Positions 26,086 to 34,892 of a stretch of DNA of 64,000 nucleotides are shown here, in pieces. The DNA is from CAZMGV01 sp964565925. GTDB lineage: Bacteria; JAGRBM01; JAHCIT01. The stretch is taken from positions 1 to 64,000 of the forward strand of contig CAZMGV010000015.1 of NCBI GenBank assembly GCA_964565925.1. The letters are read 5' to 3'. Within the stretch, counting starts at the first letter, position 1. The number at the start of each line of letters is the position of its first letter. A model generated the notes under the pieces. The model saw only the letters and a program-made list of their open reading frames with translations. It had not been told where the DNA came from and made no database searches. The position numbers and the translations under genes are program-made.

Positions 26086-26913
26086 ATGTACCCCATCCTG
26101 TTCGAATACGGCTCTTTCAGGCTTCACACTTTCGGCGTGCTGCTAGCTTTCGCGCTCGGTGTGGGTATTTGGTACATCAGCCGCCTCATGGAAAAGCGTG
26201 GCGTAACCGATTTCGATTCGGCCATGGATCTTGCTTTCTGGGCGACTCTTGGCGCCATCGTCGGATCCAGACTGCTTTTCTGTATTGTCCAGTGGAAACT
26301 GTTTGCCCATGATCTCTTCGGTATTTTCCGGATCTGGGAAGGCGGCCTGGTCATGTTCGGCGGCGTTATCGGGGCTTTTGGCCTTGGTGTCTGGAAAGCC
26401 CGGCAGCTCAGGCTCAATGTACCGGCCGCCGTCGACTGCGCAATGATCGGCCTGGGGCTTGGCCTGTTTCTTGGCCGGTTCGCCTGTATTTCGGCCGGAG
26501 ACGACTACGGTCTTCCGGCCCCCTCCTGGTTTCCCTTTACACTGACGTTTACAGACCCTCGTGCATTGCTGTTTAACGTGCATCCGGAATACCGGGGAGT
26601 GCCGCTGTACCCGACCCAGATATTCATGTCGCTCAAGGGGCTCTCGATGTTTCTCGTGGGTAACTGGCTGTTTCGCAAGAATCTGCCGGACGGGGTTATC
26701 GGTGGCATTCTCCTGATGCAGCTCGCCGTGCTGCGTTACGTCATCGAGATATTCCGGGGTGATATTATCGAGCGGGGTACCGTTCTGGGCGGTCTGTTGT
26801 CGACAAGCCAGTTTATATCGTTCATTCTTTTCGCGGCCGGAGCGGCCTTCGTTTGGAAATGCCTGATTCGGGGGAACAGAGCGGATTCAAAGGGTGAATC
26901 CGTCACAAAGTAA
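26086..26913 (+). CDS. lgt: Prolipoprotein diacylglyceryl transferase
   Basis: Transfers diacylglycerol from phosphatidylglycerol to the lipobox cysteine, the first step of lipoprotein maturation. A polytopic inner-membrane protein of 275 residues. It opens with the family start FEYGSFRLHTFGVLLAF, contains GGLVMFGGVIGAFG with the conserved glycine-rich loop and LGRFACISAGDDYG in place of the usual GR-N-N/G block, then PLYPTQIFMSL. No strong Shine-Dalgarno is evident. It pairs functionally with lnt at 10.5 kb. Confidence 0.92.
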   Translation: MYPILFEYGSFRLHTFGVLLAFALGVGIWYISRLMEKRGVTDFDSAMDLAFWATLGAIVGSRLLFCIVQWKLFAHDLFGIFRIWEGGLVMFGGVIGAFGLGVWKARQLRLNVPAAVDCAMIGLGLGLFLGRFACISAGDDYGLPAPSWFPFTLTFTDPRALLFNVHPEYRGVPLYPTQIFMSLKGLSMFLVGNWLFRKNLPDGVIGGILLMQLAVLRYVIEIFRGDIIERGTVLGGLLSTSQFISFILFAAGAAFVWKCLIRGNRADSKGESVTK

Positions 26914-28255
26914 ACCGCTACGGAGCAAGCTCTCTCTCGTGCAGGATATTCGTTTCAAACTGATCAGCCGCGGTTCCAAACAGGAAAAGCTGCATCTTGT
27001 CGTCAATGTCACCAATGCGGCCGGTGCGGTTCAGTACTGCCTGGTTGTCGTAATCGGACGTCAGGGCCAGGCACTCTCGCTTCAGGACTTGAAGCAGGCG
27101 AGTGCAGACGACGTCAGGAATTATCTTCTTCAGGTTTTTAAATCCGATGTGGCTACGACGACGGTCCAGTTCGATCTCACCGAGGACAACCTCGTCCAGA
27201 ACCTCGTGGAAGGCGTAGTCCTGATGCTCGGTAAGAAGTTGCTCGGTATTACCGAGAATCAGCCGGTTGGCCAGATGGACAAGGCAAAACAGTACATGAC
27301 CAACTCCAAGGGCAACACGGCCTGGGAGTCGGTTCTGAAAAGCGGCGGAAAGACTGCTGCGGCGGCTCCGAAATCTGCCCCGAGAGGTGGGGCCCCTAGA
27401 CCCGCCGTCCCGGCATCAGGTTCCCGCCCGGCGGGGACCCGTCCGCTCAATCCGGCCCTCAGCCGGCCGCCGATGGCCGGGGCCGACGAGCCGACGCTTG
27501 ATTCGATCCTTGGCGGTGACGAATCCGCTCCGCCTCCGGTGGAACTGGCCGGCCCGCAGGAAGCGGTATTCGAGAAGCTTGAAAAGGTGACCGGCATCGA
27601 GGGGCGGTTGGTGCATTTCACTGCCCGCTACTCGAAGCTCCTGATGGAGATGTCGGAGAAGATCCACAAGGCTCCCAAGGGGGACATCAAGACCTACGCG
27701 GCGATCTCGCGCGATTACGCTCCGCTTGTGGCCAAGCTGGCGACTGAAGTCACCCAGCTCACGCCCGAGTTCTACGTCTCCCAGTCCGCCGGCAAGGTGG
27801 AGAAGGCCTTGAACCAGCTCTATATCCGCCGCCTGCCGTTCAACCTGCCGGAGATCAAGGACAAGGGCAAAGGCGACCTGAGCAAGCTGCTCACCATGGA
27901 AATTGGCGGCACCAAAAAGCAGGACCCGCAGTCCATCACGGTCGAGTTCCTGTACCAGAAACGGTTTGGGGTTCCGCCGGAGCTGGGCGACACGCTGCGC
28001 GATCTGCTGCGCTTTGAGTGGGGCACGCCGCTGGGATGCGAGGAGTCGTTCCCGTTCATCACCCGCAAGGTGGATATTACGAAGCTTTATTACGTTTATA
28101 GCGGCTCAGGCCGCAAACAGGACACGGATATCTTCTTCTTCCGTGAGCTCGATGGCCGGTGCGGCATGGTGTACGTGCCCTACCATTGCCTGGGCACGGG
28201 CATCATGAACGCGGCCGTCAACGACTTCTTCTCGCAACCCTGGTCGGGCGCTTGA
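26894..28255 (+). CDS. Unknown cytoplasmic protein (453 residues)
   Basis: Not recognised. There is no signal peptide or membrane segment. An N-terminal mixed alpha/beta region (about 15-120) is followed by a Pro/Ala/Gly-rich linker (about 150-200). The C-terminal domain (about 225-450) has several aromatic patches, including RFGVPPELGDTL, and a final MVYVPYHCLGTG. The GTG at 26894 overlaps lgt by 20 bases and has no clear Shine-Dalgarno; GTG 26939, preceded by CGGAG, is an equally plausible start. Codon use is like that of its neighbours. Probably co-transcribed with lgt. Confidence 0.72.
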   Translation: MNPSQSKPLRSKLSLVQDIRFKLISRGSKQEKLHLVVNVTNAAGAVQYCLVVVIGRQGQALSLQDLKQASADDVRNYLLQVFKSDVATTTVQFDLTEDNLVQNLVEGVVLMLGKKLLGITENQPVGQMDKAKQYMTNSKGNTAWESVLKSGGKTAAAAPKSAPRGGAPRPAVPASGSRPAGTRPLNPALSRPPMAGADEPTLDSILGGDESAPPPVELAGPQEAVFEKLEKVTGIEGRLVHFTARYSKLLMEMSEKIHKAPKGDIKTYAAISRDYAPLVAKLATEVTQLTPEFYVSQSAGKVEKALNQLYIRRLPFNLPEIKDKGKGDLSKLLTMEIGGTKKQDPQSITVEFLYQKRFGVPPELGDTLRDLLRFEWGTPLGCEESFPFITRKVDITKLYYVYSGSGRKQDTDIFFFRELDGRCGMVYVPYHCLGTGIMNAAVNDFFSQPWSGA

Positions 28256-28277
28256 GTGCCTGCCGGGAAAATGGAGA

Positions 28278-29618
28278 TCAGGCCGTCGCGGGTTTGGATG
28301 CCTTGGCGGCTTCCTTCAACTGCTTGGCTTTGGTGAAGTCGGTGAGGATAAAACCCACCAGCCGGGGATCATTGAAAATATTGAGCTTCGGCGCGAGGTT
28401 CTTCGCATACCGGTCGAAGTAGAGCATCTGCTTGGTGATGAGTACGAACTCGTTGGGCAACCGCATCCGGTGCTTCACCGCCACACGCATGACTTCGGGC
28501 AGAACTTCGCCGAACTTGAGCTTCGAGAATGATGTCTGCAGCCAGGGGCCGTAACACGTCTCCAGGTCCTTGGCGAACGCGTCCAGGTCCACGGCCTTTC
28601 CCGACTCGCCCACGCCGCCCATCTCGACCAGCACTTCGGCCAGCTTGCGGAAATTGCCGCGCTGGAACGCCATGATGTACTCGAGCACCATGTTCTGCTG
28701 TTTTTCCTGAAAACGGCCGATAATCCCGAAGTCGAGGAATCCGACACGGCCGTCGTGCAGTAGCATCAGGTTGCCTGCATGAACGTCACCGTGGAAGAAA
28801 CCATGCATGATCAGGCACTGGAACCAGCCGCGCAGCCCCTTCACGAGTTTGTCCTCGGAGTCGTAGGGTGAAGCCAGAATCGCCTGGTAGTCGTCCACGC
28901 GCCAGCCCTTGAACCGTTCCATGGTAAGCACCCGTTTGGTCACGTAATCCCAGTAAACGAGCGGTGCGACGACATCGGCGTTGTCGGCCAGCTTCATGAT
29001 CTCGTTGAACTGGTCCATGTTGCGGCCTTCGAGGCGGAAATCCAGCTCCTCGATGATCGTCTTGCTGAAATCCTCGACGACGCCCACCGGGTTGGCCAGT
29101 TCCATGTGCGGAACGGTCGCCTGGATGACCCGGGCAATGAGGTACATGATCTTCATGTCGTTGACGACCCGTTCTTCGATATGCGGGCGCTGAATCTTCA
29201 CGACCACTTCTTCGCCGCTGGTGAGCGTGGCGAAATGTACCTGCGCAATGGACGCTGCGGCGATGGGCTTTATCTCGAACGTCCGGAAGATCTGGTCGTA
29301 CGGTTTGCCGAACTCTTCCTGGATCGTCTTCTCGACCTCGTGGAATGAGAAAGGCGGGACACGGTCCAGGCACTTGCGGAACTCGTCTGAGTATTCCCGG
29401 GGGAACAGCCCTTCGCTGGAGGCGATGATCTGGGCCAGCTTGATGTAGGTCGGCCCGAGATCCTCGAACGCCTTGCGCATCAGGACCGGTGCCGTCAGCC
29501 GGAAATACTGGCGGCCGGTCAGGAATGCCCCGACACGACGGAGCCCGACGATGTCAAAAATCTTGAACAGCGTATATTTGGAGAAAATGTAGACGGTGAC
29601 GAGGAAGCGCCAGACCAT
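28278..29618 (-). CDS. ABC1/UbiB-family atypical kinase
   Basis: An ADCK/UbiB-type kinase-like protein linked to quinone or isoprenoid lipid metabolism. Family marks are LGPTYIKLAQI (the KxGQ-type motif, here KLAQ), the Ala-rich nucleotide loop AAASIAQVH, the lysine in VVVKIQRP, HGDVHAGN and LDFG. The 446-residue length is normal, but the C-terminal membrane helices of UbiB are not obvious. An N-terminal hydrophobic stretch (MVWRFLVTVYIFSKY) could anchor it. The gene is convergent with the unknown gene at 26.9-28.3 kb. Confidence 0.9.
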   Translation of the reverse strand: MVWRFLVTVYIFSKYTLFKIFDIVGLRRVGAFLTGRQYFRLTAPVLMRKAFEDLGPTYIKLAQIIASSEGLFPREYSDEFRKCLDRVPPFSFHEVEKTIQEEFGKPYDQIFRTFEIKPIAAASIAQVHFATLTSGEEVVVKIQRPHIEERVVNDMKIMYLIARVIQATVPHMELANPVGVVEDFSKTIIEELDFRLEGRNMDQFNEIMKLADNADVVAPLVYWDYVTKRVLTMERFKGWRVDDYQAILASPYDSEDKLVKGLRGWFQCLIMHGFFHGDVHAGNLMLLHDGRVGFLDFGIIGRFQEKQQNMVLEYIMAFQRGNFRKLAEVLVEMGGVGESGKAVDLDAFAKDLETCYGPWLQTSFSKLKFGEVLPEVMRVAVKHRMRLPNEFVLITKQMLYFDRYAKNLAPKLNIFNDPRLVGFILTDFTKAKQLKEAAKASKPATA

Positions 29619-30110
29619 TCGTATCAGCCAGTTCTCAGGTTTTTCTGCGGTATCCGGGCCGAAAACCGGCCTGCCCGCAGTCGGCGACTGTATAACCTAC
29701 TTGGCAACTAAATAAAATCCGGAGTCTTTCCAGGTAGATAGGAGCGTATAGAGACGTTCGGTATTGCCAGTAGGCTCCGAACGTAGCACTACTGATAGGT
29801 CTGGTTCTGTTCAAGGTAGGCCGGAAAGGGCCAATGGAACCGGGCTTACATAAGGTTTGAAATACCCCCTGGGACGCTCGTGAACAGACCGTTATAAGTT
29901 CTCTGAGCCTATTCGAGTATTCTGGGAGTTGTTCCAACCGGGGCCTGGGAGGCTGCTGATCGCGCCGCGCCGCGTCGTTAACCCGACGCCAGCTCACGGC
30001 GATCCTGGCAGGAACCCGACAAGGTTTACCGGTATCACGACACCCACCTTTTTAGGTGTGGGTCTCAGGAACACGACGGCAGCACGGCGTTCTGGGGGAA
30101 ACTATCACCA

Positions 30111-30153
30111 ATACCCCGTTCCGGGATTGCCACGGCAACCCGCAACGGGGTAT
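30111..30153. repeat. Long, nearly perfect hairpin
   Basis: ATACCCCGTT (30111-30120) pairs with AACGGGGTAT (30144-30153). Inside, CGGG pairs with CCCG and TTGC with GCAA around the loop CACG. The only imperfections are one C-C mismatch and one bulged A. AATTTTG follows on the plus strand, so it could be a weak terminator of an unseen plus-strand transcript, or part of a structured RNA. Confidence 0.6.
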
Positions 30154-30363
30154 AATTTTGTTTGCAGTTAACCGGGCTGTTTTTGAGGACGGGACCTGAT
30201 GGTCCTCCGCAAAGCGGCCGGGACGGAAGACTGACTACAAAGCGAATGATTATATTTCTGACGATCTGCGTGCTTCTGGGGGTTCTGGGAACCTTCGTGA
30301 ACACGTTTGTCGAGAAAAATCCTCACAGCGCCCGCAATAACGGAGTTTTTTTCGGATTTGTTT

Positions 30364-30555
30364 CCGGAAGGCTCCAGCGGGTTCGCGTGCCAGACGGACC
30401 TCGCAGGACCGGTGGGGGAGGGCCTCGTGCCCTGCCGCCACCCGGTCGGTGGATTCGTCTGAAGCGCTGATCAGACGGCGGGGATCTCCCCGTCATATTC
30501 CGTCCCCTCACTTGCGGTCATGGCCCCTGCGGCCGGACCTTCATAGAGCCTCCGG
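30364..30555 (+). ncRNA. Candidate 6S RNA
   Basis: A 192-base segment directly upstream of 5-formyl-THF cyclo-ligase, the usual place of ssrS in many proteobacteria. Its ends pair (CCGGAAGGCTC at 30364-30374 with GAGCCTCCGG at 30546-30555). A GC-rich central hairpin (GACCGG...CGGTC near 30407-30446) is flanked by less paired strands. The segments GGTTCGCG (5' side) and CCTGCGGC (3' side) resemble conserved 6S blocks. No convincing promoter was found, and the fold was judged by eye only. Confidence 0.35.
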
Positions 30556-30610
30556 CTGACTGCATCCGGGACGCAATCCATTTGCGCCCGCCAAGGAGTC
30601 AGCCGCGTCC

Positions 30611-31213
30611 GTGCAGAGCCCCGCCGCCACCTCGAAGGTCATGCTCCGGTCCCGGTTCTGCGAACTGGATGTGACCGGCCGCAGCCACCCGGAGATTTCC
30701 CGGCTGGCAGGTGCACAGCTGCTTTCGATGGCGGCAGCAGGCAAGGCACTGGACGGGGTCAAAACGCTTGCACTTTTCTTTGCAAAACTGCCGGAGCCTG
30801 ATCTTCTGGCCGCCGCCCGCACGCTGGAGAGCAAAGGGGTCCGGCTCGCGTGGCCGAAGGTGCTGGCCGACGGATTGATGGAATTCTATATCGCCCGGAC
30901 CGATGCAGCATTCGAGAAAGGCCCATTCGGAATTCCCGAACCGCCCGCGGGGTGCCCGAAGGTGGCGCTCGACGAACTCGACGCGATGCTCGTACCGGCG
31001 CTGGCGTACGATTTCGAAGGTTACCGGCTGGGCCGCGGCAAGGGTTTCTACGACCGCGTACTGGACAGGTTCAAAGGCGTGAAAATCGGAGTCGCTCCGG
31101 ACGCGCATGTGCTCGACAAACTACCGAGGGAGGCCTGGGACCGTCCGGTCGACTTTATCGTCACCGACGCCCGTCTCCTCGATACCCGAAATAAAAAGGA
31201 GAACCGGACATGA
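30611..31213 (+). CDS. 5-formyltetrahydrofolate cyclo-ligase
   Basis: Converts 5-formyl-THF to 5,10-methenyl-THF with ATP. The family's C-terminal signature is clear: DAMLVPALAYDFEGYRLG followed by RGKGFYDRVL. The N-terminal part has the helix with the substrate-binding segment and FFAKLPEPDLL in place of the usual sheet. The length (200 residues) is typical. The start is GTG 30611, with AAGGAG about 13 bases upstream. The stop overlaps the rny start (ATGATG region), making it the first gene of a 5-FCL, rny, phosphoesterase, tyrS operon. Confidence 0.9.
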   Translation: MQSPAATSKVMLRSRFCELDVTGRSHPEISRLAGAQLLSMAAAGKALDGVKTLALFFAKLPEPDLLAAARTLESKGVRLAWPKVLADGLMEFYIARTDAAFEKGPFGIPEPPAGCPKVALDELDAMLVPALAYDFEGYRLGRGKGFYDRVLDRFKGVKIGVAPDAHVLDKLPREAWDRPVDFIVTDARLLDTRNKKENRT

Positions 31214-32793
31214 TGGAACAGCTTATCACCGTGGGGGCCGCACTGGGGGGCCTCGTCATCGGTGTTGTCGGGGTGATGTTCTTCAGCCGCAGCCGTGAGC
31301 AGCAGGCGCTGGCCGAAGCACAGCGGATCCGCGAGGATATGATCAAGAAGGCTGAGATGCGCGCCCGCGAGATCGAGAAGGAAATCGTCGAACGGGCCCG
31401 CGACAAGGCGCAGAAATCCCGCGAGGACCTCGAAAAGGACGTCCGTGATTCGCTCCGCGAAGCCGAGAAGTCCGAAAAACGGATGAAGGACAAGGAGCGC
31501 GACGTGCAGAGCCGGCTGGACCGTCTCGAGCGCGAACAGCGCGATATCAAGGCCCAGCAGGACAATCTCAAGCGCAAGGAAGATGCGCTGGCGGAAAAGA
31601 ACCGCACGCTTGAAAGCCAGGAACAGTCCTGGAAAGAAAAGCACTCGCAGCTCCAGCGGCAGCTTGAGCAGGCGGCCAGCTATACGGCCGACGAAGCCAA
31701 GCGGCAGCTGCTGGCTTCCGTGGAAGACGAGGCCAAGCTGGAAGGCGCCCGGATTCTCAAGCAGGCAGAGGCACAGGCCAAAGAGAAAGCCGAGGAAAGC
31801 GCCAAGAAAATTATATCGCTCGCCATCAATCGCTACTCGGGCGATTACGCCGCCGAGCGCATGGTGAGCGTCGTGAAAATCCCCAGTGACGAGATCAAGG
31901 GCCGCATCATCGGCCGCGAGGGCCGTAACATCCGGGCGCTCGAAGTCGCTACCGGCATGGACTTCATCATCGATGATACACCGGAGACGATCGTTATCTC
32001 CGGGTACAACCCGCTGCGGCGCGAAGTGGCCAAGCGGTCTCTCGAAAAGCTGATCCAGGACGGCCGCATCCACCCGACCCGTATCGAGGAAGTGGTCGCC
32101 AAGTCGGAGCGCGAGGTCGACAAGTCCTGCAAGGAGGCGGCCGATCAGGCGGTGATCGACCTGGGACTCACTGGCGTTCATCCGGAAGTGATGAAGCTGA
32201 TGGGCTCGCTCCGCTATCGGACCAGCTATACGCAGAACCAGCTGACCCATTCCATGGAAGTCGCCTTTATCTGCGGCATCATGGCATCGGAACTGAAACT
32301 GGACGTCGCCAAGGCGCGGCGCTGCGGATTCCTGCACGATGTGGGCAAGGCGGTATCCCATGAGGTGGAAGGCCCGCACGCCTATATCGGCGGCGACATC
32401 CTGCGGAAATACGGCGAAAAGGAAGATGTGATCGTGGGCGTGTCCTGCCATCACGACGACGATCCGCCGACGATCTGGGCGGCGATTACGCAGGCAGCGG
32501 ACGCGCTCTCGGCTGCACGCCCGGGCAGCCGCCGCGAGCAGATGGAGAGTTACGTGAAACGGGTGGAGTCGCTCGAGAAGATCGCGAGCAGCTTCCCCGG
32601 CGTGGAACGCAGTTATGCCATTCAGGCAGGCCGCGAACTCCGTATCATGGTGGACAACTCGAAGGTGAACGACGAGCAGGCGTTCCTGCTGTCGCGCGAG
32701 ATTGCCAAGAAGATCGAGGCCGAGGTGACCTATCCCGGCCAGATCAAGATCACCGTCTTCCGCGAAACGCGGGCGACGGAATTTGCGCGATAA
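31210..32793 (+). CDS. rny: Ribonuclease Y
   Basis: A membrane-tethered endoribonuclease that starts mRNA decay. The order of parts is standard: an N-terminal membrane helix (about residues 5-25), a long charged coiled coil (28-200), a KH domain with GRIIGREGRNIRALE, then an HD domain with LTHSMEVAF and LHDVGKA. The length of 527 residues is normal. AGGAG lies 8 bases before ATG 31210, and the start overlaps the previous stop. Confidence 0.97.
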   Translation: MMEQLITVGAALGGLVIGVVGVMFFSRSREQQALAEAQRIREDMIKKAEMRAREIEKEIVERARDKAQKSREDLEKDVRDSLREAEKSEKRMKDKERDVQSRLDRLEREQRDIKAQQDNLKRKEDALAEKNRTLESQEQSWKEKHSQLQRQLEQAASYTADEAKRQLLASVEDEAKLEGARILKQAEAQAKEKAEESAKKIISLAINRYSGDYAAERMVSVVKIPSDEIKGRIIGREGRNIRALEVATGMDFIIDDTPETIVISGYNPLRREVAKRSLEKLIQDGRIHPTRIEEVVAKSEREVDKSCKEAADQAVIDLGLTGVHPEVMKLMGSLRYRTSYTQNQLTHSMEVAFICGIMASELKLDVAKARRCGFLHDVGKAVSHEVEGPHAYIGGDILRKYGEKEDVIVGVSCHHDDDPPTIWAAITQAADALSAARPGSRREQMESYVKRVESLEKIASSFPGVERSYAIQAGRELRIMVDNSKVNDEQAFLLSREIAKKIEAEVTYPGQIKITVFRETRATEFAR

Positions 32794-32797
32794 CCGG

Positions 32798-33604
32798 ATG
32801 AAACTGTTCTTCTCAGGCGATATTTTCGGCAACGCTGGGCGCAAGGCGTTCCGCCAGCTTTTGCCCGGAGTTATCCGGGAGTTCGGGGTCGATCTTGTGA
32901 TCGCCAACTGCGAGAACGCGGCGGTGGGTCACGGGATCACTCCGGACATCTACCGGGAGCTGGTGAACGCGGGCGCCGATTGTCTTACGAGCGGTAACCA
33001 CGTCTTCGACCGGCACGAGATCATCCCGGCGATCGAGGCGGATAAATGCCCGCTGCTGCTCAGGCCTTACAACTATCCGGCCCGGACGCCCGGCAAGGGT
33101 TCGCTCGTAATTGACGGTCCGGACGGAGTGAAAATAGGGATCGTGAACATCATGGGTGCCGTGTTCATGAACCCGGTCCCGAGCGATCCGTGGGAAGCGG
33201 CCGAAAAGGCGCTGGACGAGCTGGCCAAAGAAACAAACTGCATCATCGTCGATATGCATGCAGAGGTGTCATCCGAGAAGCAGGCGATGGCCTACTACTG
33301 CGACGGGCGGGCGAGCGCCGTGGTCGGCACCCACACGCATGTGCAGACGGCGGACGAGCGGATTCTGCCCAAGGGCTGCGCCTACATCACGGACGCCGGC
33401 ATGACCGGCCCCTACGATTCGGTGATCGGCATGAACGCGGAGATTTCGCTTCGGCGCTTCATCACCAAGATCCCCGAAAAGGGCGAAATGTCGGAGAAGG
33501 GCGGCCGCCTGTGCGGGGTCGTCATTGACATCGACACCCAAACCGGAAAGAGCCGTTCCATCGTCCGGGTGAACCGGGCGCTTGAGGAAACGAGAGCCGC
33601 GTGA
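32798..33604 (+). CDS. TIGR00282-family metallophosphoesterase (YmdB-like)
   Basis: A dinuclear-metal phosphoesterase; the Bacillus relative YmdB hydrolyses 2',3'-cyclic nucleotides and affects biofilm and RNA turnover. Metal-ligand motifs are FFSGDIFG, NCENA, SGNHVFDR, DMHAE and GTHTHVQTAD. ATG 32798 (MKLFFSGDIF) is the family start; the frame opens 15 bases earlier inside the end of rny. Four bases separate it from rny, and its stop overlaps the GTG start of tyrS. Confidence 0.93.
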   Translation: MKLFFSGDIFGNAGRKAFRQLLPGVIREFGVDLVIANCENAAVGHGITPDIYRELVNAGADCLTSGNHVFDRHEIIPAIEADKCPLLLRPYNYPARTPGKGSLVIDGPDGVKIGIVNIMGAVFMNPVPSDPWEAAEKALDELAKETNCIIVDMHAEVSSEKQAMAYYCDGRASAVVGTHTHVQTADERILPKGCAYITDAGMTGPYDSVIGMNAEISLRRFITKIPEKGEMSEKGGRLCGVVIDIDTQTGKSRSIVRVNRALEETRAA

Positions 33605-34878
33605 CCGCCGAAAAGACCGAAACCAAGCCTGAGTCGAAAATCGCGAAGATCGAACTTACTCCCGACCAGGAAAAGGAGTTCGACCGCCAGTGGATCCTGA
33701 TCCGCCGGGGCGCGGTCGAGATCGTTCCCGAGGAAGACCTCAGGCACAAGCTCCGCAACTCCATCAAGACCGGCAAGCCGCTGCGGGTGAAGGCGGGCTT
33801 TGACCCGACGGCGCCGGACCTGCACCTGGGCCATACCGTGCTGCTGCACAAGATGCGGCACTTCCAGGAGCTGGGCCATCAAGCGATCTTCCTGATCGGC
33901 GACTTTACCGGGCGGATCGGCGACCCGACGGGGAAGAACGAAACCCGCCCGCCGCTCTCCGACGAAGAAGTCCGGAAGAATGCCGAGACCTATAAGGCTC
34001 AGGTGTTCAAGATACTGGATCCGCAGAAGACGGAAGTGCGGTTCAACGGCGAGTGGATGAACAGGATGTCGGCGAGCGATCTGATCAAGCTCGCCGCCCA
34101 CTACACGGTCGCCCGGATGCTCGAGCGCAACGACTTCTCGGACCGGTACACAAAGCAGACGCCGATCCACATCCACGAGTTCCTCTATCCGCTTGTGCAG
34201 GGATACGACTCGGTAGCGCTTCAGGCGGACGTGGAATTGGGCGGCAACGACCAGCGGTTCAACCTGCTGGTGGGCCGCGCCCTGCAGGAAGGCTACAAGC
34301 AGCACCCGCAGTGCATCCTGACGATGCCGCTGCTCGAAGGCATCCGCGGCACGGACAAGATGAGCAAATCGCTCGGCAACTACGTGGGCATTACCGAGGC
34401 TCCACTCGAGCAGTTCGGCAAGCTCATGAGCGTCTCCGACGATCTGATGTGGAAATATTACGAACTGTTGTCGGCCGAGCCGCTGGACGAGATTGCGCGC
34501 CGCAAGGCCGGGCACCCCATGGACGCCAAGAAAGCGCTCGCGGTGGAAATCGTCAACCGGTATCACGGTGCCGATGCCGGACTGAAAGCCAAAGAAGACT
34601 GGACCGCGCAGTTCTCCAAGGGCGAGACGCCGGACGAGATCAAGGAACGGATTCTTAATGGCGCGAACTTTGTTCTTCTCGATCTGCTGTCGATGCCGGA
34701 TGTAATGGCCGACTTGTCGATTGAATCGAAGAAGGACGCGCGCCGGAAGATCGAAGCGGGTGCGGTCTCTGTAAATGGCGAAAAAGTGACGGACGCCAAG
34801 GCCAGCTATCAGGCTCCTGTAGAACTCACCATCAAGGCCGGAAAACGGGCCTGGGTGAAGGTGAAACTGACCGCGTAA
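33601..34878 (+). CDS. tyrS: Tyrosyl-tRNA synthetase
   Basis: A class I aminoacyl-tRNA synthetase for tyrosine. The HIGH motif is HLGH (LHLGHTVLLHKM) and the KMSKS motif is intact in GTDKMSKSLGN. The FDPTAPDLHLGH and GDFTGRIGDPTGK blocks match the TyrS subclass. A C-terminal S4 RNA-binding domain is present (RRKIEAGAVSVNGEKV). An extra charged N-terminal stretch of about 25 residues precedes the core. The GTG start overlaps the upstream stop (GTGA). Confidence 0.96.
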   Translation: MTAEKTETKPESKIAKIELTPDQEKEFDRQWILIRRGAVEIVPEEDLRHKLRNSIKTGKPLRVKAGFDPTAPDLHLGHTVLLHKMRHFQELGHQAIFLIGDFTGRIGDPTGKNETRPPLSDEEVRKNAETYKAQVFKILDPQKTEVRFNGEWMNRMSASDLIKLAAHYTVARMLERNDFSDRYTKQTPIHIHEFLYPLVQGYDSVALQADVELGGNDQRFNLLVGRALQEGYKQHPQCILTMPLLEGIRGTDKMSKSLGNYVGITEAPLEQFGKLMSVSDDLMWKYYELLSAEPLDEIARRKAGHPMDAKKALAVEIVNRYHGADAGLKAKEDWTAQFSKGETPDEIKERILNGANFVLLDLLSMPDVMADLSIESKKDARRKIEAGAVSVNGEKVTDAKASYQAPVELTIKAGKRAWVKVKLTA

Positions 34879-34892
34879 GCTATACTCCCGTC

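Larger units (their letters stand above)
29619..30610. other. Long non-coding region upstream of 5-FTHF cyclo-ligase
   Basis: About 990 bases without a gene I trust. The first 450 bases are less GC-rich and show no protein-like frame. A long hairpin lies at 30111-30153 and a 6S-like RNA candidate at 30364-30555. A 74-codon frame at 30246-30470 begins with a hydrophobic segment but ends in low-complexity sequence that overlaps the RNA candidate, so it is not annotated as a gene. Confidence 0.6.

Noticed and set aside
29700..29950. Possible RNase P RNA or tmRNA in the AT-richer gap
   Set aside because: Fragments such as AACCGGGCTTA look suggestive, but the defining GAGGAAAGTC block of RNase P and the tRNA-like ends of tmRNA are absent on both strands.
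29635..29997. 120-codon minus-strand frame upstream of the UbiB-family gene
   Set aside because: Composition is random-looking, with no recognisable features or ribosome-binding site.
30246..30470. 74-codon frame starting with a hydrophobic segment
   Set aside because: The N-terminus looks like a membrane helix, but the second half is Pro/Gly/Arg low complexity and lies over the hairpins of the 6S-like candidate; Shine-Dalgarno is poor.
31048..32907. 619-codon minus-strand frame covering rny
   Set aside because: RNase Y is unmistakable on the plus strand; the antisense product is low-complexity leucine/arginine sequence without family features.
33412..34566. 384-codon minus-strand frame over tyrS
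   Set aside because: Complete antisense overlap with a conserved synthetase and no protein motifs.
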